NCBI GenBank assembly: GCA_028693285.1
Contig: JAQUVQ010000027.1
Span: forward strand, 1 to 36,499
DNA from: Smithellaceae bacterium
GTDB taxonomy: Bacteria; Desulfobacterota; Syntrophia; Syntrophales; Smithellaceae
Direction of reading: 5' to 3'
DNA length: 36,499 nt
Position 1 is the stretch's first letter. Each line of letters opens with the position of its first letter. The translations under genes and the position numbers were made by a program. Shown here piece after piece: positions 25,387 through 33,848 of this stretch. Below the pieces are notes generated by a model, which saw only the letters and a program-made list of their open reading frames with translations, was not told the DNA's origin and made no database searches.

Positions 25387-26535
25387 ATGATAAAATTGCG
25401 CGCGATAATGCTCCTTCTGCTCCTCGGCCTGCTGGCGGGCTCCTGTGCGCCCCTTCTGCCGGTTATCGTTCCCGTCGGGAAAGACCAGGCCCGATGCCTG
25501 CCCTTCTTCCCCGATCAGGACGGCTGGTACGGAGGCGACGGCGCCTACTCCATTGCCCTGGACAAAAAGCGCTCCCTGTGGCTGTTCGGCGACACCTTCG
25601 TTTCGAAAGAAAAGGGGCGGAAGGACCGGATCGGCATGGAGGTGATTCTGGGAACAACGCTGGCCGTTTCCACCTGCGCCGGCGAACAATTTTCCATCCG
25701 GTATTATCTGAAGAAAACAAACGGCAAATTCGCATCGTCCTTCGGCCCAGATCAATGGCTCTGGCCGCAGGACCCGTTCATCGCCGACCGGGTTTTATAC
25801 ATACCGCTTCTGGTGATTAGGCCTCTTCCCGGACCGGCAAGGCCCTTTCACTTTGAAATTGCCGGGCACACCATCGCCCGGATCAGGGATTATTCGGCGG
25901 AAGATCCCAACAACTGGCCGGTGGATTATCTGGACTGGACCGGCGCGATCGCTCCCGGCATCGAGGCCCTCGCCGCCGCATCCGTCGTTCACGGCCGTTT
26001 CGTCTATTTTTATCCACTGTATCGTTCCGGAAAGGACGGCGCTCCCGTCCAGGGCAATCTTTTGGCAAGACTTCCCGCCGACCATCTGGAAAATCCGGCC
26101 GGCCACCTGGAGTACTGGACGCTCGACGGCTGGCAAAAGAAAATCACTCCGGAAAACCTGAAAATGATTTTTTCCCCCGGTCTTTCCGAACTGAGCGTTC
26201 GCTATCGCATGGATAATGAAGAATGGCTGGCCGTTTACCTGTCGCCGGAAGACAGAGGCCGCCGCCTGCTGTACAAAACATCCCGAAAGCCGGAAGGCCC
26301 GTGGAGCCCGCCTGCCGCGCTTATCCAATCCATTGATGAAGTGGACCCCGCAAGCCCGCTGTACCATCCGCAGACGTTCTGCTACGCCGGCAAGGAACAC
26401 CCCCAGTTCGCAAGCGGGAGGGACCTCGTCGCAACGTACGTCTGCAATTCAATGGAAAACATCGATGATCAGGAAAGTTTTCTTCGCCGGAATCTTTTTT
26501 TGTACCGGCCGGTCGTCCGGCTGCTCAGGCGCTGA
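25387..26535 (+). CDS. Lipoprotein resembling DUF4185/beta-propeller proteins
   Basis: The 382-residue protein has a short signal (residues 3-19) and a lipobox-like AGSC with Cys20, so it is probably a lipoprotein, though the -3 residue is Ala rather than Leu. The body has motifs of five-bladed propeller/DUF4185 proteins: GDGAYSIALDKKRSLWLFGDTFVS, WPQDPFIADRVLYIPLLV, LSVRYRMDNEEWLAVYLSPEDRG, and YKTSRKPEGPWSPP. Relatives are often annotated as glycoside-hydrolase-like, but I see no catalytic residues I can assign. It lies 32 bases after the DUF748 gene and probably ends the operon. The ribosome site is weak (CGGA). It is convergent with the receiver gene at 26560. Confidence 0.7.
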   Translation: MIKLRAIMLLLLLGLLAGSCAPLLPVIVPVGKDQARCLPFFPDQDGWYGGDGAYSIALDKKRSLWLFGDTFVSKEKGRKDRIGMEVILGTTLAVSTCAGEQFSIRYYLKKTNGKFASSFGPDQWLWPQDPFIADRVLYIPLLVIRPLPGPARPFHFEIAGHTIARIRDYSAEDPNNWPVDYLDWTGAIAPGIEALAAASVVHGRFVYFYPLYRSGKDGAPVQGNLLARLPADHLENPAGHLEYWTLDGWQKKITPENLKMIFSPGLSELSVRYRMDNEEWLAVYLSPEDRGRRLLYKTSRKPEGPWSPPAALIQSIDEVDPASPLYHPQTFCYAGKEHPQFASGRDLVATYVCNSMENIDDQESFLRRNLFLYRPVVRLLRR

Positions 26536-26559
26536 CCATGAACGGCGTCAGTCCGCCTG

Positions 26560-26931
26560 TTATTTGACCACCAGATGGCGCTCCACTTCCGACATGAACG
26601 TGTCCGGATTGATGGGCTTTTCGATGTAGCCGTTGCAGCCGACCTCCATGGCTTTGTCGCGGTCGCCGACCATGGCGTGCGACGTCACGGCAACAATGGG
26701 AATGGCGGCAAGCTCAGGATTGGCGCGCAGATTCCGGGCGACGGCGTATCCGTCCATGACGGGAAGCTGAATGTCGAGCAGAATCATATCCGGTTTCAAC
26801 GCGGCCGCCATGTCGATGCCCGTCTGCCCGTCCATCGCGGCATGCACCGTATAGCCGTTTTTCTCCAGAATAAACCGGACCAGATAAAGGTTTTGTTCAT
26901 TGTCTTCAATGACCAGGATGTTTCCTTTCAT
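26560..26931 (-). CDS. Stand-alone CheY-like response regulator
   Basis: The 123-residue protein is only a receiver domain: acidic residues Glu9/Asp10, phospho-acceptor Asp53 in LLDIQLPVMDG, Thr83 and Lys105 in YIEKPI. There is no DNA-binding or other output domain, so it must act by protein contact or pass phosphate on. Start ATG 26931 has GGGAGGGAG upstream; the frame extends further into the kinase gene but without reason. It overlaps the kinase stop by four bases (ATGA), which marks the two as a pair. Close relatives are often annotated as DivK-like or hybrid-kinase receivers. Confidence 0.92.
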   Translation of the reverse strand: MKGNILVIEDNEQNLYLVRFILEKNGYTVHAAMDGQTGIDMAAALKPDMILLDIQLPVMDGYAVARNLRANPELAAIPIVAVTSHAMVGDRDKAMEVGCNGYIEKPINPDTFMSEVERHLVVK

Positions 26932-28631
26932 GCTTTTTCTCCCTCCCGCGGCAACAGGAATGTGAAGGTGCTGCCTTTGCCCCATTCGCTTTCCACTCGG
27001 ATTTCACCACCCAGCAAATTCGCCAGCTTCCGGCTGATGGACAGGCCCAATCCCGTTCCGTCGTACTTGCGCGTTATGCCGGATTCAATCTGCTGAAACG
27101 CGTTGAAAAGCTTGTCCATGTCTTCCGGCCGAATGCCGATTCCGGAATCGGCGACGGCGATCACAATTTTCCCATTTTGGATTTCGCATTTCATCCGGAC
27201 AAATCCCTGCTCGGTGAACTTGACGGCGTTGCTCACCAGATTGAGAAGAATCTGCTCCACTCGACGGCGGTCGCTTTTCATCAGGCCGATTTCCGGCGCG
27301 ATTTCCGCTGTCAGTTTCAGATTCTTGTTTTCCGCCAGCGGCTGAGAGGTTTTAATAACTTTCTCCACGGTCTCCCGCAAGTTGAAAGTTTCAGAGACCA
27401 CGTTGAGCTGTTCCGCTTCAATCTTGGAAATGTCCAGAACATCGTTGATGAGGCTCAGCAAATGCCTGGCGCTGTTGTAAACCATCTTGAGCTGCTTTTC
27501 CTGCTCTTCGTTCAGAGGTCCGCCCAGACGCTGCAGCAAAATGCCGGTAAACCCGATGATGGAATTGAGCGGCGTGCGCAGTTCATGGGACATGGTGGCC
27601 AGAAAGGCGGATTTCAGGCGGTCTGCTGACTGCGCTTTTTCCATCGCGAGGGCCAGCTCGGCCGTCCGTTCAATGATCCGCACTTCCATTTCCGAATTAA
27701 TCTGTTTCAACTCCCTGGTGCGCGCATTGACCTGGTTTTTCAGAATAACGCTGCCCCCCAGACTCATCAGCAACACAATACCGGCGATTAAACCGAGAAC
27801 TTGCAACCACACCGGCAGCCTGAACCGAACCTCTTCGGATGTCCATTTTCTCAGCGTTGCATAATATGCCGATTTTGTGTCCTTTTTCAGATAATCAAGA
27901 TGTTGGTCGATAGCCTCCAGCAACTCCCGGGAGGAATTCTTGGGCGCGGCGAAAAAAAGCGCGGACGGTTCAAAAACAATTGCCGTATCGACCAGTCCAT
28001 ACTTCCGGGCATGCATTGAGCCATAAAATTGATTGGTAACGGCGGCGTCGACATCTCCTTTGGCCACCATTTCAAACATGGTCTTATAATCCGCAACGGC
28101 AACAAGCTTTGTATCCAATCCAAATCCCCGGCTGAAACGAGTGAAAGCCTCCTGCTGAACCGATTTGTCCAGAATCGCGACACGTTTGCCGTTCAAATCC
28201 AATATGGATTGTAATCCGCTGTCTTTGCGGGCGTAAGCCTGAAACCATGAGGACAGCACTTGAATCTTGTGAAAGGAAAACCGCTTTTCGCGCTCGGTCG
28301 TCAGGGCCACATCCGGCATCAGATCAATCAGACCTTTCTCCAGACGCTCCAGTCCCTCAGCCCAGGTGCCCGCCACATATTGCACCTCCCAGTCTTCTTC
28401 CGACGCAATATACTCGATAAGATCAATAAATATTCCGGAAGGCCGGCCGGATTCATCCGTGAAAACCTTGGGTGAATTTTCATAAACCCCGACCTTCACC
28501 ACCCGGCTTTCGGCTAGGGCCATGGAACCGCACACGACTGAAACCAGCGTCAGAATAAGCAACCCGTGGATCAGGCGCGCGAAAAAGACGATGGCTTTTC
28601 TTTCGGCAATTCTTCGGTGACCTTTGAGCAT
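26928..28631 (-). CDS. Membrane histidine kinase with periplasmic solute-binding domain
   Basis: The 567-residue kinase has a signal-anchor (12-40), a periplasmic SBP_bac_3 (family 3 solute-binding) domain at about 44-266 (VGVYENSPKVFTDESGRPSG; DLMPDVALTTERE; AVTNQFYG), a second membrane segment (273-297), a coiled coil (300-335), HisKA with His349 (FLATMSHELRTPLNS), and HATPase_c (ILLNLVSNAVKFT, DSGIGI, GTGLGLS). This EvgS/BvgS-like layout suggests a small-molecule ligand such as an amino acid, but the pocket cannot be read. ATG 28631 is preceded by AGGAAG. It follows the barrel gene by 11 bases and is coupled to the receiver gene. Confidence 0.93.
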   Translation of the reverse strand: MLKGHRRIAERKAIVFFARLIHGLLILTLVSVVCGSMALAESRVVKVGVYENSPKVFTDESGRPSGIFIDLIEYIASEEDWEVQYVAGTWAEGLERLEKGLIDLMPDVALTTEREKRFSFHKIQVLSSWFQAYARKDSGLQSILDLNGKRVAILDKSVQQEAFTRFSRGFGLDTKLVAVADYKTMFEMVAKGDVDAAVTNQFYGSMHARKYGLVDTAIVFEPSALFFAAPKNSSRELLEAIDQHLDYLKKDTKSAYYATLRKWTSEEVRFRLPVWLQVLGLIAGIVLLMSLGGSVILKNQVNARTRELKQINSEMEVRIIERTAELALAMEKAQSADRLKSAFLATMSHELRTPLNSIIGFTGILLQRLGGPLNEEQEKQLKMVYNSARHLLSLINDVLDISKIEAEQLNVVSETFNLRETVEKVIKTSQPLAENKNLKLTAEIAPEIGLMKSDRRRVEQILLNLVSNAVKFTEQGFVRMKCEIQNGKIVIAVADSGIGIRPEDMDKLFNAFQQIESGITRKYDGTGLGLSISRKLANLLGGEIRVESEWGKGSTFTFLLPREGEKA

Positions 28632-28642
28632 AACATTTCTTC

Positions 28643-29308
28643 CTAATAGTTTATGGTCATCTGTAATCCGATGAGCTGTCTGGTCCATTCCCACCGACTG
28701 TTCACATTGGAAAAATCCATTCTGAAATAGGGCCCCACCAAAACATGCGCCCCGATATTTTTGTTGATGCCCACCTTGATTCTGTTGAGCATCACCGCCT
28801 TATCGTGATTTTCGTAAAACAGCTCCCATCCGACATAGGGCTGCAAAAAAAGATCGGGGCGGCTGATGTTCAATGTATTCTTGATTCTGGCGTCATTCCA
28901 GTCCGGCGTAATTCTGTATTCATAGCGAATCTGATTGAATATCTTGAAATTAAAAAAAATTTTGGACAGGTTCAGATTGATGCTTGGTTTTTGCTCCAGA
29001 GCCCAGTGCCCGTCGTCATCCTTGGAATAACCCTGCTGATAATAGGCCAGAAAGGAAAGCCAGGCAGCCGGCGTCTGATACTGGAGACCTGCGCCCCATT
29101 CCGTATAGTCGTAATTGGACATCTCATCGTTGGCCTGGACGAAGACATAGGAGACGGCGCGGTATTTTTCATTGAATTTGTAGGAAAAATTTAAATCCGT
29201 ACGCAAAGATGTGTCATGGCCCGCATAAAGAAGCGAAGCAGACATCAACATGAGCAAGGATGCAGCAAGAACAATATCGAAGCACAAAAAACATATTCTT
29301 CGCATCAT
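28643..29308 (-). CDS. Outer-membrane beta-barrel protein (DUF2490-like)
   Basis: The 221-residue protein has a signal peptide (hydrophobic about 5-27, cleavage near LLYAG) and a series of amphipathic, aromatic-rich strands (LRTDLNFSYKF, YRAVSYVFVQ, WGAGLQYQT, FKIFNQIRYEYRI, LQPYVGWELFYE, VLVGPYFRMDF), ending in a Tyr residue as outer-membrane barrels do. The pattern fits DUF2490 proteins of unknown role. Two adjacent ATG codons (29308 and 29305) can start it. The kinase gene follows 11 bases after the stop, so barrel, kinase and receiver probably form one unit; the barrel may admit or report the kinase's ligand, which is inference. Confidence 0.78.
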   Translation of the reverse strand: MMRRICFLCFDIVLAASLLMLMSASLLYAGHDTSLRTDLNFSYKFNEKYRAVSYVFVQANDEMSNYDYTEWGAGLQYQTPAAWLSFLAYYQQGYSKDDDGHWALEQKPSINLNLSKIFFNFKIFNQIRYEYRITPDWNDARIKNTLNISRPDLFLQPYVGWELFYENHDKAVMLNRIKVGINKNIGAHVLVGPYFRMDFSNVNSRWEWTRQLIGLQMTINY

Positions 29309-29390
29309 CAACCCTGTCCCTTGACTGTTCTTGGCGCACGGACTGGATGTCTTCAGCAAAATTTCATCATCGTTCCACTGGGCAATCTTT

Positions 29391-30323
29391 TTACAGCCCC
29401 CGCATAAATTCCGGGCGAAGCATGCCCGGGTCTTTCCGGGACAAGAGCGCCTGAAGCTGCCGGAGCACCCTGCCTTTTTCCTTCGGCATTGTGCCGCGGA
29501 TGGAAAAATAATTGGAAGCGTGCATGGAGCTGAAAAAACAGTTGGAAAAGGTTGAATGCTCCACCATCGTTTTCAATTCCCGCAGCGAATCAAAAGGGGT
29601 GATCATTTCAAAGCGGCCCTGCTCCCATTCCTTGTAAAGTTCCGTTTCGGGAATCAGCGTGAGCGTCAGCGCGCCGGCGTAATCCGGGTCCATTTCCGTC
29701 AGAATTCTCGCCGACTCCAGCGCGTGCTTCTCGCTTCCCGCGACGCCGCCCAGCCCGAGGATCACCGTGACGGACAGGAGAATGCCGGATGCCTTCACTT
29801 TTTTTGCGGCTTCCACCATCTGATCGTGGGTGACGTTTTTTCGAATCTTCTTCAAGACCTCGTCGTCGCCGCTTTCCACCCCCATGTAAAGAATGCCGAG
29901 CTTCTGTTCCTTCAGGTCCCGAAGTTCCTGAACGCTTCGCCGTAAAATGTCCTGCGGAGTGGCGTAGCTGGCAATGCGCTCCAAAGCGGGAAATTTGCCG
30001 TTGAGATACCGCAGCGCCTCCATGAGCTTCGGGTAGGGATACACAAGAGCGTCGCCGTCCTGGAGAAACACCCGCTTTCCGTCCCACTGGCGGAGAATTG
30101 CATAGACGATGTCCGGCTGGCCCGCCATCCACATGCGGCTGTTCACATACAGAGACATGGCGTCGATTTCGCGTTTTACGTCGTCGAGGTCGCGAATGCC
30201 GAGGCTGGTAAAGGAAAAAGCGCAAAACGCACAGGAATTGTTGGAACATCCGGACGTCAGGGGCAGATAATAACTGGCGTGCTCGCTGGGCGGTCGAAGG
30301 ATTTCCGGTCTTGCAAAAGCCAT
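29391..30323 (-). CDS. Radical SAM protein, HemN/Elp3-like fold
   Basis: The 310-residue enzyme carries the 4Fe-4S motif as CX4CX2C (Cys26, Cys31, Cys34 in GCSNNSCAFCAF), the variant usual for a family whose N-terminus reads RPPSE, as here. Later motifs include FLQDGDALVYPYPKL, ERIASYATPQDILRR, LGILYMGVESGDDEVLKKI and VILGLGG, the typical TIM-barrel strands binding S-adenosylmethionine. Family members are often annotated as coproporphyrinogen oxidase-like, but the real substrate is unknown and there is no heme gene nearby. GGGAG precedes the ATG, and a good promoter lies at 30353-30382. No SPASM or B12 domain is present. Confidence 0.85.
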   Translation of the reverse strand: MAFARPEILRPPSEHASYYLPLTSGCSNNSCAFCAFSFTSLGIRDLDDVKREIDAMSLYVNSRMWMAGQPDIVYAILRQWDGKRVFLQDGDALVYPYPKLMEALRYLNGKFPALERIASYATPQDILRRSVQELRDLKEQKLGILYMGVESGDDEVLKKIRKNVTHDQMVEAAKKVKASGILLSVTVILGLGGVAGSEKHALESARILTEMDPDYAGALTLTLIPETELYKEWEQGRFEMITPFDSLRELKTMVEHSTFSNCFFSSMHASNYFSIRGTMPKEKGRVLRQLQALLSRKDPGMLRPEFMRGL

Positions 30324-30352
30324 AATGGGCTCCCTTCCATAAATATTGTGAT

Positions 30353-30382
30353 ACCATACAGACCGAGCCGCCCGTTTGTCAA
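30353..30382 (-). promoter_or_regulatory. Sigma-70 promoter of the radical SAM gene
   Basis: On the minus strand TTGACA (30382-30377) and TATGGT (30358-30353) are separated by 18 bases, about 30 bases upstream of ATG 30323. Confidence 0.6.
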
Positions 30383-30409
30383 GACCGTCCTGACAGGTTC
30401 GTTTTTTTC

Positions 30410-30437
30410 TTGCATCGTTGCTTCAAAGTTGTAAGAT
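30410..30437 (+). promoter_or_regulatory. Weak candidate promoter for the alpha-type acyl-CoA synthetase
   Basis: TTGCAT (30410-30415) and TAAGAT (30432-30437) are 16 bases apart. The match is modest, but no better pair lies in the gap before ATG 30513. Confidence 0.35.
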
Positions 30438-30512
30438 AGCGCCGTTTTGAAACCGGCTTTTTGCGAATACAAATCCTTCGCCACGGCCGGATATAGATCA
30501 AGGAGGAATTTC

Positions 30513-31937
30513 ATGAATCTCGATGCGTTGTTTTATCCCAAAAGCGTCGCCGTTATCGGCGCATCCGACAATCTGGGCGGAGGAAAACTGCCCTATTTTC
30601 AGATCCTGCAAGCCAACGGTTTTGCCGGCGCCCTTTATCCCGTGAATCCCCGACGGGCCGAAGTGGGCGGCGTCAAGACCTGCGCGTCCATCGAAGATCT
30701 TCCGGAACCCGTCGATTTTGCCATCGTCGCCGCACCCGTCGAGCAATCCGTAGACATCGTCAAAGCGGCCGTCCGCAAGCAGATCAAGTTTATCCATTTC
30801 TTCACCTCCGGTTTCGGAGAAACGGGCAATCTGCAACTGGAGCAGGAAGTCATCCGGGAAGCCCGCAGGGGACATCTCCGGATCGTCGGCCCCAACTGCA
30901 TCGGCGTTCAATGCTTCGAGTCGAAAGTTTCTTTCCGACTGACCCATCTGCAGGAGAAGCCCGGTTCGATCGCCTTTTTGGGGCAGTCCGGCGGAATCAC
31001 CTCCAGCTTTGTGGCCATGGCAACCACCCGGGGCATCGGGCTCAATAAAGTGGTCTCCTACGGAAATCAGATCGATCTGAGACTGGAGGATTATCTGGAG
31101 TATCTGGCGGATGACGACAAGATCCGTCTGATCGCTTGCTACGTGGAAGACATCAAGGATGTGAACAAATTTCTGAAAACGCTGAGGCGCACGACGGCCA
31201 GAAAGCCGGTGATTATTCTTAAAGGGGGAAAAACGGAGCTGGGCTCCAAGGCGGCGGCCAGCCACACGGGCGCCATGGCCAGCAATTACACGATTTGGGC
31301 CGCGGCCGTGCGGCAGCACGGCGGGCTGCTGGTGGATGATTTCGAAGAGCTGATGAATCTGGCGATGCTCGGCACCGCGCAGCGATTCCCGCGCGGAAGG
31401 CGCGTGGGATTCATGGGCGCCGGCGGCGGCATCTCCGTGCTCTTTTCCGATCTGGCCGTCACCTCGGGGGTTTTGCTTCCCGAACTGAGCCCCGGCACCC
31501 AGCGAATGATCAGTGAAAAAATCATGGGGGTCAACACCTCGACGACCAATCCCGTCGATCTCGGAGCCTTCGGCTTTGACTTCAACGTGATGCTGCACAC
31601 CATGAAAGCCCTGAACGAAGACGTCAACATCGATGTGATCGTTCCCTATTTTTCCGTTGAATACATCATGCACGCGGAAGTGTTTCTCAAGGTGACCAAC
31701 AGCGCGGACAGCATCATGGCGATGGCCCAACAGATCAAAAAGCCGGTGATCCCCGTCCTGTCGTGCTTTCTGGAAAATGACCTGGAGGCGGAACGCGTCA
31801 GAATTTCCACCTTCAACGCGCTGCGCAAGGCGGGATTCCCCGTTTATTCCACCATCCAGGAGGCTCTTTACGTCATCGAAACCTATTTCGAATGGTCGGA
31901 AAAGCGTGTGCGGGGGAGCAGGAAAACCGCCGAATAG
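30513..31937 (+). CDS. NDP-forming acyl-CoA synthetase, alpha part only
   Basis: The 474-residue protein has the CoA-binding domain (SVAVIGASDNLGGGKLPYFQI; YPVNPRRAEVGG; GPNCIGVQCF) and the ligase domain with GQSGGITSS and the phospho-His motif AASHTGAMASN, but stops before the ATP-grasp (beta) domain present in the gene at 20210. It therefore needs a separate beta subunit, not found in this window, or it serves another CoA-transfer role. AAGGAGGAATTTC places the ribosome at ATG 30513; the frame opens further upstream in non-conserved sequence. Nothing suggests truncation: the stop is clean and the length fits known alpha subunits. Confidence 0.88.
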   Translation: MNLDALFYPKSVAVIGASDNLGGGKLPYFQILQANGFAGALYPVNPRRAEVGGVKTCASIEDLPEPVDFAIVAAPVEQSVDIVKAAVRKQIKFIHFFTSGFGETGNLQLEQEVIREARRGHLRIVGPNCIGVQCFESKVSFRLTHLQEKPGSIAFLGQSGGITSSFVAMATTRGIGLNKVVSYGNQIDLRLEDYLEYLADDDKIRLIACYVEDIKDVNKFLKTLRRTTARKPVIILKGGKTELGSKAAASHTGAMASNYTIWAAAVRQHGGLLVDDFEELMNLAMLGTAQRFPRGRRVGFMGAGGGISVLFSDLAVTSGVLLPELSPGTQRMISEKIMGVNTSTTNPVDLGAFGFDFNVMLHTMKALNEDVNIDVIVPYFSVEYIMHAEVFLKVTNSADSIMAMAQQIKKPVIPVLSCFLENDLEAERVRISTFNALRKAGFPVYSTIQEALYVIETYFEWSEKRVRGSRKTAE

Positions 31938-31992
31938 CGAAAAGATACGGTAAGAAAACGAGGGCCCCGGAATATCCGCCGTCCCGGACGGT

Positions 31993-32388
31993 TCAGTCAA
32001 AATAGCTTCTGTAGGCTTCCGGAAGGGCATCGCGGTTTACCTGGAACAATTCAATGAGCACATTGTCGGGCGCGGGCACCATGACATATTTCCAGACGCC
32101 GATGTCCGTGACGCTTTTTTTGAACGGCACGCCCATGGCCTTGAGCTTTTCGACCACGCCGTCGATGTCGTCGGTCTGGATGCCGAAATGGTGAATGCTT
32201 CCCCGGCCGGAAAAGGAAGGCGCCTGATCGTAGAAATGAATCCGTCCGGTACCGACCCTCATGAACACGTTCCTCGCTCCCGCCAACTCCTCGTCGAGAA
32301 TGATTTTCCCGCCAAAGGCGTTTTGATAAAAGGCCAGGCTTTTTTCGATATCCGACGCAAACAAATGAACATGGTGGACATGGTTCAT
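31993..32388 (-). CDS. VOC (glyoxalase/dioxygenase fold) family protein
   Basis: The 131-residue protein has the paired beta-alpha-beta-beta-beta units of the vicinal oxygen chelate fold: HVHHVHLFASDIEKSLAFYQ at the start and SIHHFGIQTDDIDGVVEKLKAMGVPF in the second half. Candidate metal ligands are His6 or His8, His66 or His67, and Glu113 (VLIELFQ). Members include glyoxalase I, methylmalonyl-CoA epimerase and extradiol dioxygenases; I cannot choose among them. AGGAG lies upstream of the ATG. It follows the amidohydrolase gene by 55 bases on the same strand, so the two may act in one degradation step. Confidence 0.85.
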   Translation of the reverse strand: MNHVHHVHLFASDIEKSLAFYQNAFGGKIILDEELAGARNVFMRVGTGRIHFYDQAPSFSGRGSIHHFGIQTDDIDGVVEKLKAMGVPFKKSVTDIGVWKYVMVPAPDNVLIELFQVNRDALPEAYRSYFD

Positions 32389-32443
32389 GGACTTGCTCCT
32401 TTCTTTACGGGCGTCGCGCAGGCAAACGGGGGGATGCCGCCGC

Positions 32444-33277
32444 CTATGCTTTCGTCAGGGAACGGATCAGCGCGGCTGCGTTGTCGTGAAAGATCCGATC
32501 GTAAAATTCCGAAGAAAGATTCATCTTCAAAAGATTTTCAATCTCCGCTTCCCACGGCGTGATCAGGTTGGGATAATCCGACCCGTATAAAATTCTGGAT
32601 TTGTATTTTTCAAGATACCCGGGTCCGAGGTTGTACCCTTCGTACGGCGCGGGCAAAAAACAGAAGGCGGTGTCGAGATACAAAGCCGGATGCCGGTCCG
32701 CAAGCTCCATGAAACCCGCGTATTCATGAGCGCCCAGATGGGCGATGGTGGCGGGAAGGTCAGGAAAACGGTCCAGAACTTTCATAAACGGGTCAAGGCC
32801 GACATAGGGATTTCCCACGGGGCCGGTCCCGGTATGGAAGAGAATGCGCTTGTTCTTCCGGATCACCAGCTCGTACAGGTCAAAGAGCCTCTCGTCGTAC
32901 GGATAAAAATTCTGGACCAGAAGCTGAAGCTTGAATCCGAGGATTTTCGGGTTTTCCACAAGGCGGCGGGCCATGTCCAGAGCGTGGTCGTCGCCCGGAT
33001 GATAGGCGGCAAAGCAATACAAATCCTCGTACTCCTGAAGGACTTTCTCATTCCACCGGTTCAGATCCTCGGCGATTCCGGCGCGGTGCGCGTAATTGGA
33101 ATACACGATCACGCTCACGCCCGCCCGCCGAAGGCGCTCGATGCACTCCCGGTAATAACAGCGATGAATAATGTGCCAGTTGTACTGCTTCAGAAAAGCT
33201 TCCCAGATGGCATCGAAAAGCCTGTCCGGAAACAGATGAACGTGAAAATCAATTATTTTCTCTGGAATTCCCGTCAT
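32444..33277 (-). CDS. Amidohydrolase-2 family metal-dependent hydrolase or decarboxylase
   Basis: The 277-residue TIM-barrel protein has the family metal motifs: IDFHVHLF (HxH) near the N-terminus, LFHTGTGP, TIAHLGAHE, and ILYGSDYPN with the late Asp. These fit the PF04909 group, which includes ACMSD-type decarboxylases and 2-pyrone hydrolases of aromatic breakdown. The substrate is unknown. I chose ATG 33277, behind GGTGGCG; a GTG at 33322 would add 15 residues without a ribosome site. The downstream VOC gene suggests a small operon. Confidence 0.82.
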   Translation of the reverse strand: MTGIPEKIIDFHVHLFPDRLFDAIWEAFLKQYNWHIIHRCYYRECIERLRRAGVSVIVYSNYAHRAGIAEDLNRWNEKVLQEYEDLYCFAAYHPGDDHALDMARRLVENPKILGFKLQLLVQNFYPYDERLFDLYELVIRKNKRILFHTGTGPVGNPYVGLDPFMKVLDRFPDLPATIAHLGAHEYAGFMELADRHPALYLDTAFCFLPAPYEGYNLGPGYLEKYKSRILYGSDYPNLITPWEAEIENLLKMNLSSEFYDRIFHDNAAALIRSLTKA

Positions 33278-33401
33278 GGTCGCCACCGCCCGCGCGTCTG
33301 TATGCGCCTGTTTGGTTAGCACAACCGGAATTCATAATCAACGGAAAGGTCGGCGGGTGCAAAGATGCCCTTCCCCGGCGCGTACGGGCGGCGGGGATTT
33401 C

Positions 33402-33430
33402 TTGACCCGGCGGAAAATGTGGGCTAAAGA
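33402..33430 (+). promoter_or_regulatory. Candidate promoter for the small exported protein gene
   Basis: TTGACC (33402-33407) and TAAAGA (33425-33430) are separated by 17 bases, about 40 bases upstream of ATG 33471. The -35 is good and the -10 weak. Confidence 0.45.
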
Positions 33431-33470
33431 AAACGGCAAAACCCTTAAACCGCTTTTCCGGGGGAATGTG

Positions 33471-33809
33471 ATGAAAAGAAAATGGACCGCCCTGCTTGCC
33501 GCGATGGTCATCTGCATCAGCGCCGTGCCCGCGTGCGCCGAAGTGACGCAGTCCGACCTTGTGGTCCTCGACGTGGCGCTGATCCGGCCTGTGGGCATCG
33601 TCTCCGTCGCAGTCGGCACGGCACTGTTCATTGTGTCGCTTCCCGTGTCCATTCCCAGCGGCAGCGTCGGCGCCGTGGCGAAAAGCCTCGTGAAGGACAG
33701 CTTCGAATACACGTTCATCAGGCCCGTCGGGAATTTCGACTATGAGCTGGGCACATGGGGCAAAGAGGCCCCGCCCATCTCAGAAAATTCCCGCAGCCGG
33801 ATAAAATAG
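33471..33809 (+). CDS. Small exported protein, conserved type of unknown role
   Basis: The 112-residue protein has a signal peptide (hydrophobic 7-17, likely cut after ACA22) and one further hydrophobic segment, about 40-62 (PVGIVSVAVGTALFIVSLPVS), flanked by the repeated phrase IRPVG (about 38-42 and 82-86). I recall similar short proteins (RPLG...G-TALFIVSLP...SG) in related bacteria, all without known function. GGGGGAATGTG precedes the ATG. The gene lies just before another small membrane protein and a lipid acyltransferase gene, which hints at an envelope role. Confidence 0.65.
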   Translation: MKRKWTALLAAMVICISAVPACAEVTQSDLVVLDVALIRPVGIVSVAVGTALFIVSLPVSIPSGSVGAVAKSLVKDSFEYTFIRPVGNFDYELGTWGKEAPPISENSRSRIK

Positions 33810-33813
33810 GCGC

Positions 33814-33842
33814 TGGACAAGAAATAACTGCTCCGGTATAAA
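33814..33842 (+). promoter_or_regulatory. Sigma-70-like promoter before the small membrane protein
   Basis: TGGACA (33814-33819) and TATAAA (33837-33842) are separated by 17 bases. The predicted start of transcription falls at about 33849, exactly on the first possible ATG. Confidence 0.5.
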
Positions 33843-33848
33843 GAAGCC

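Noticed and set aside
30219-30248. CX4CX2C instead of CX3CX2C in the radical SAM protein as a novelty
   Set aside because: This spacing is normal for the RPPSE-type radical SAM family to which the protein belongs.
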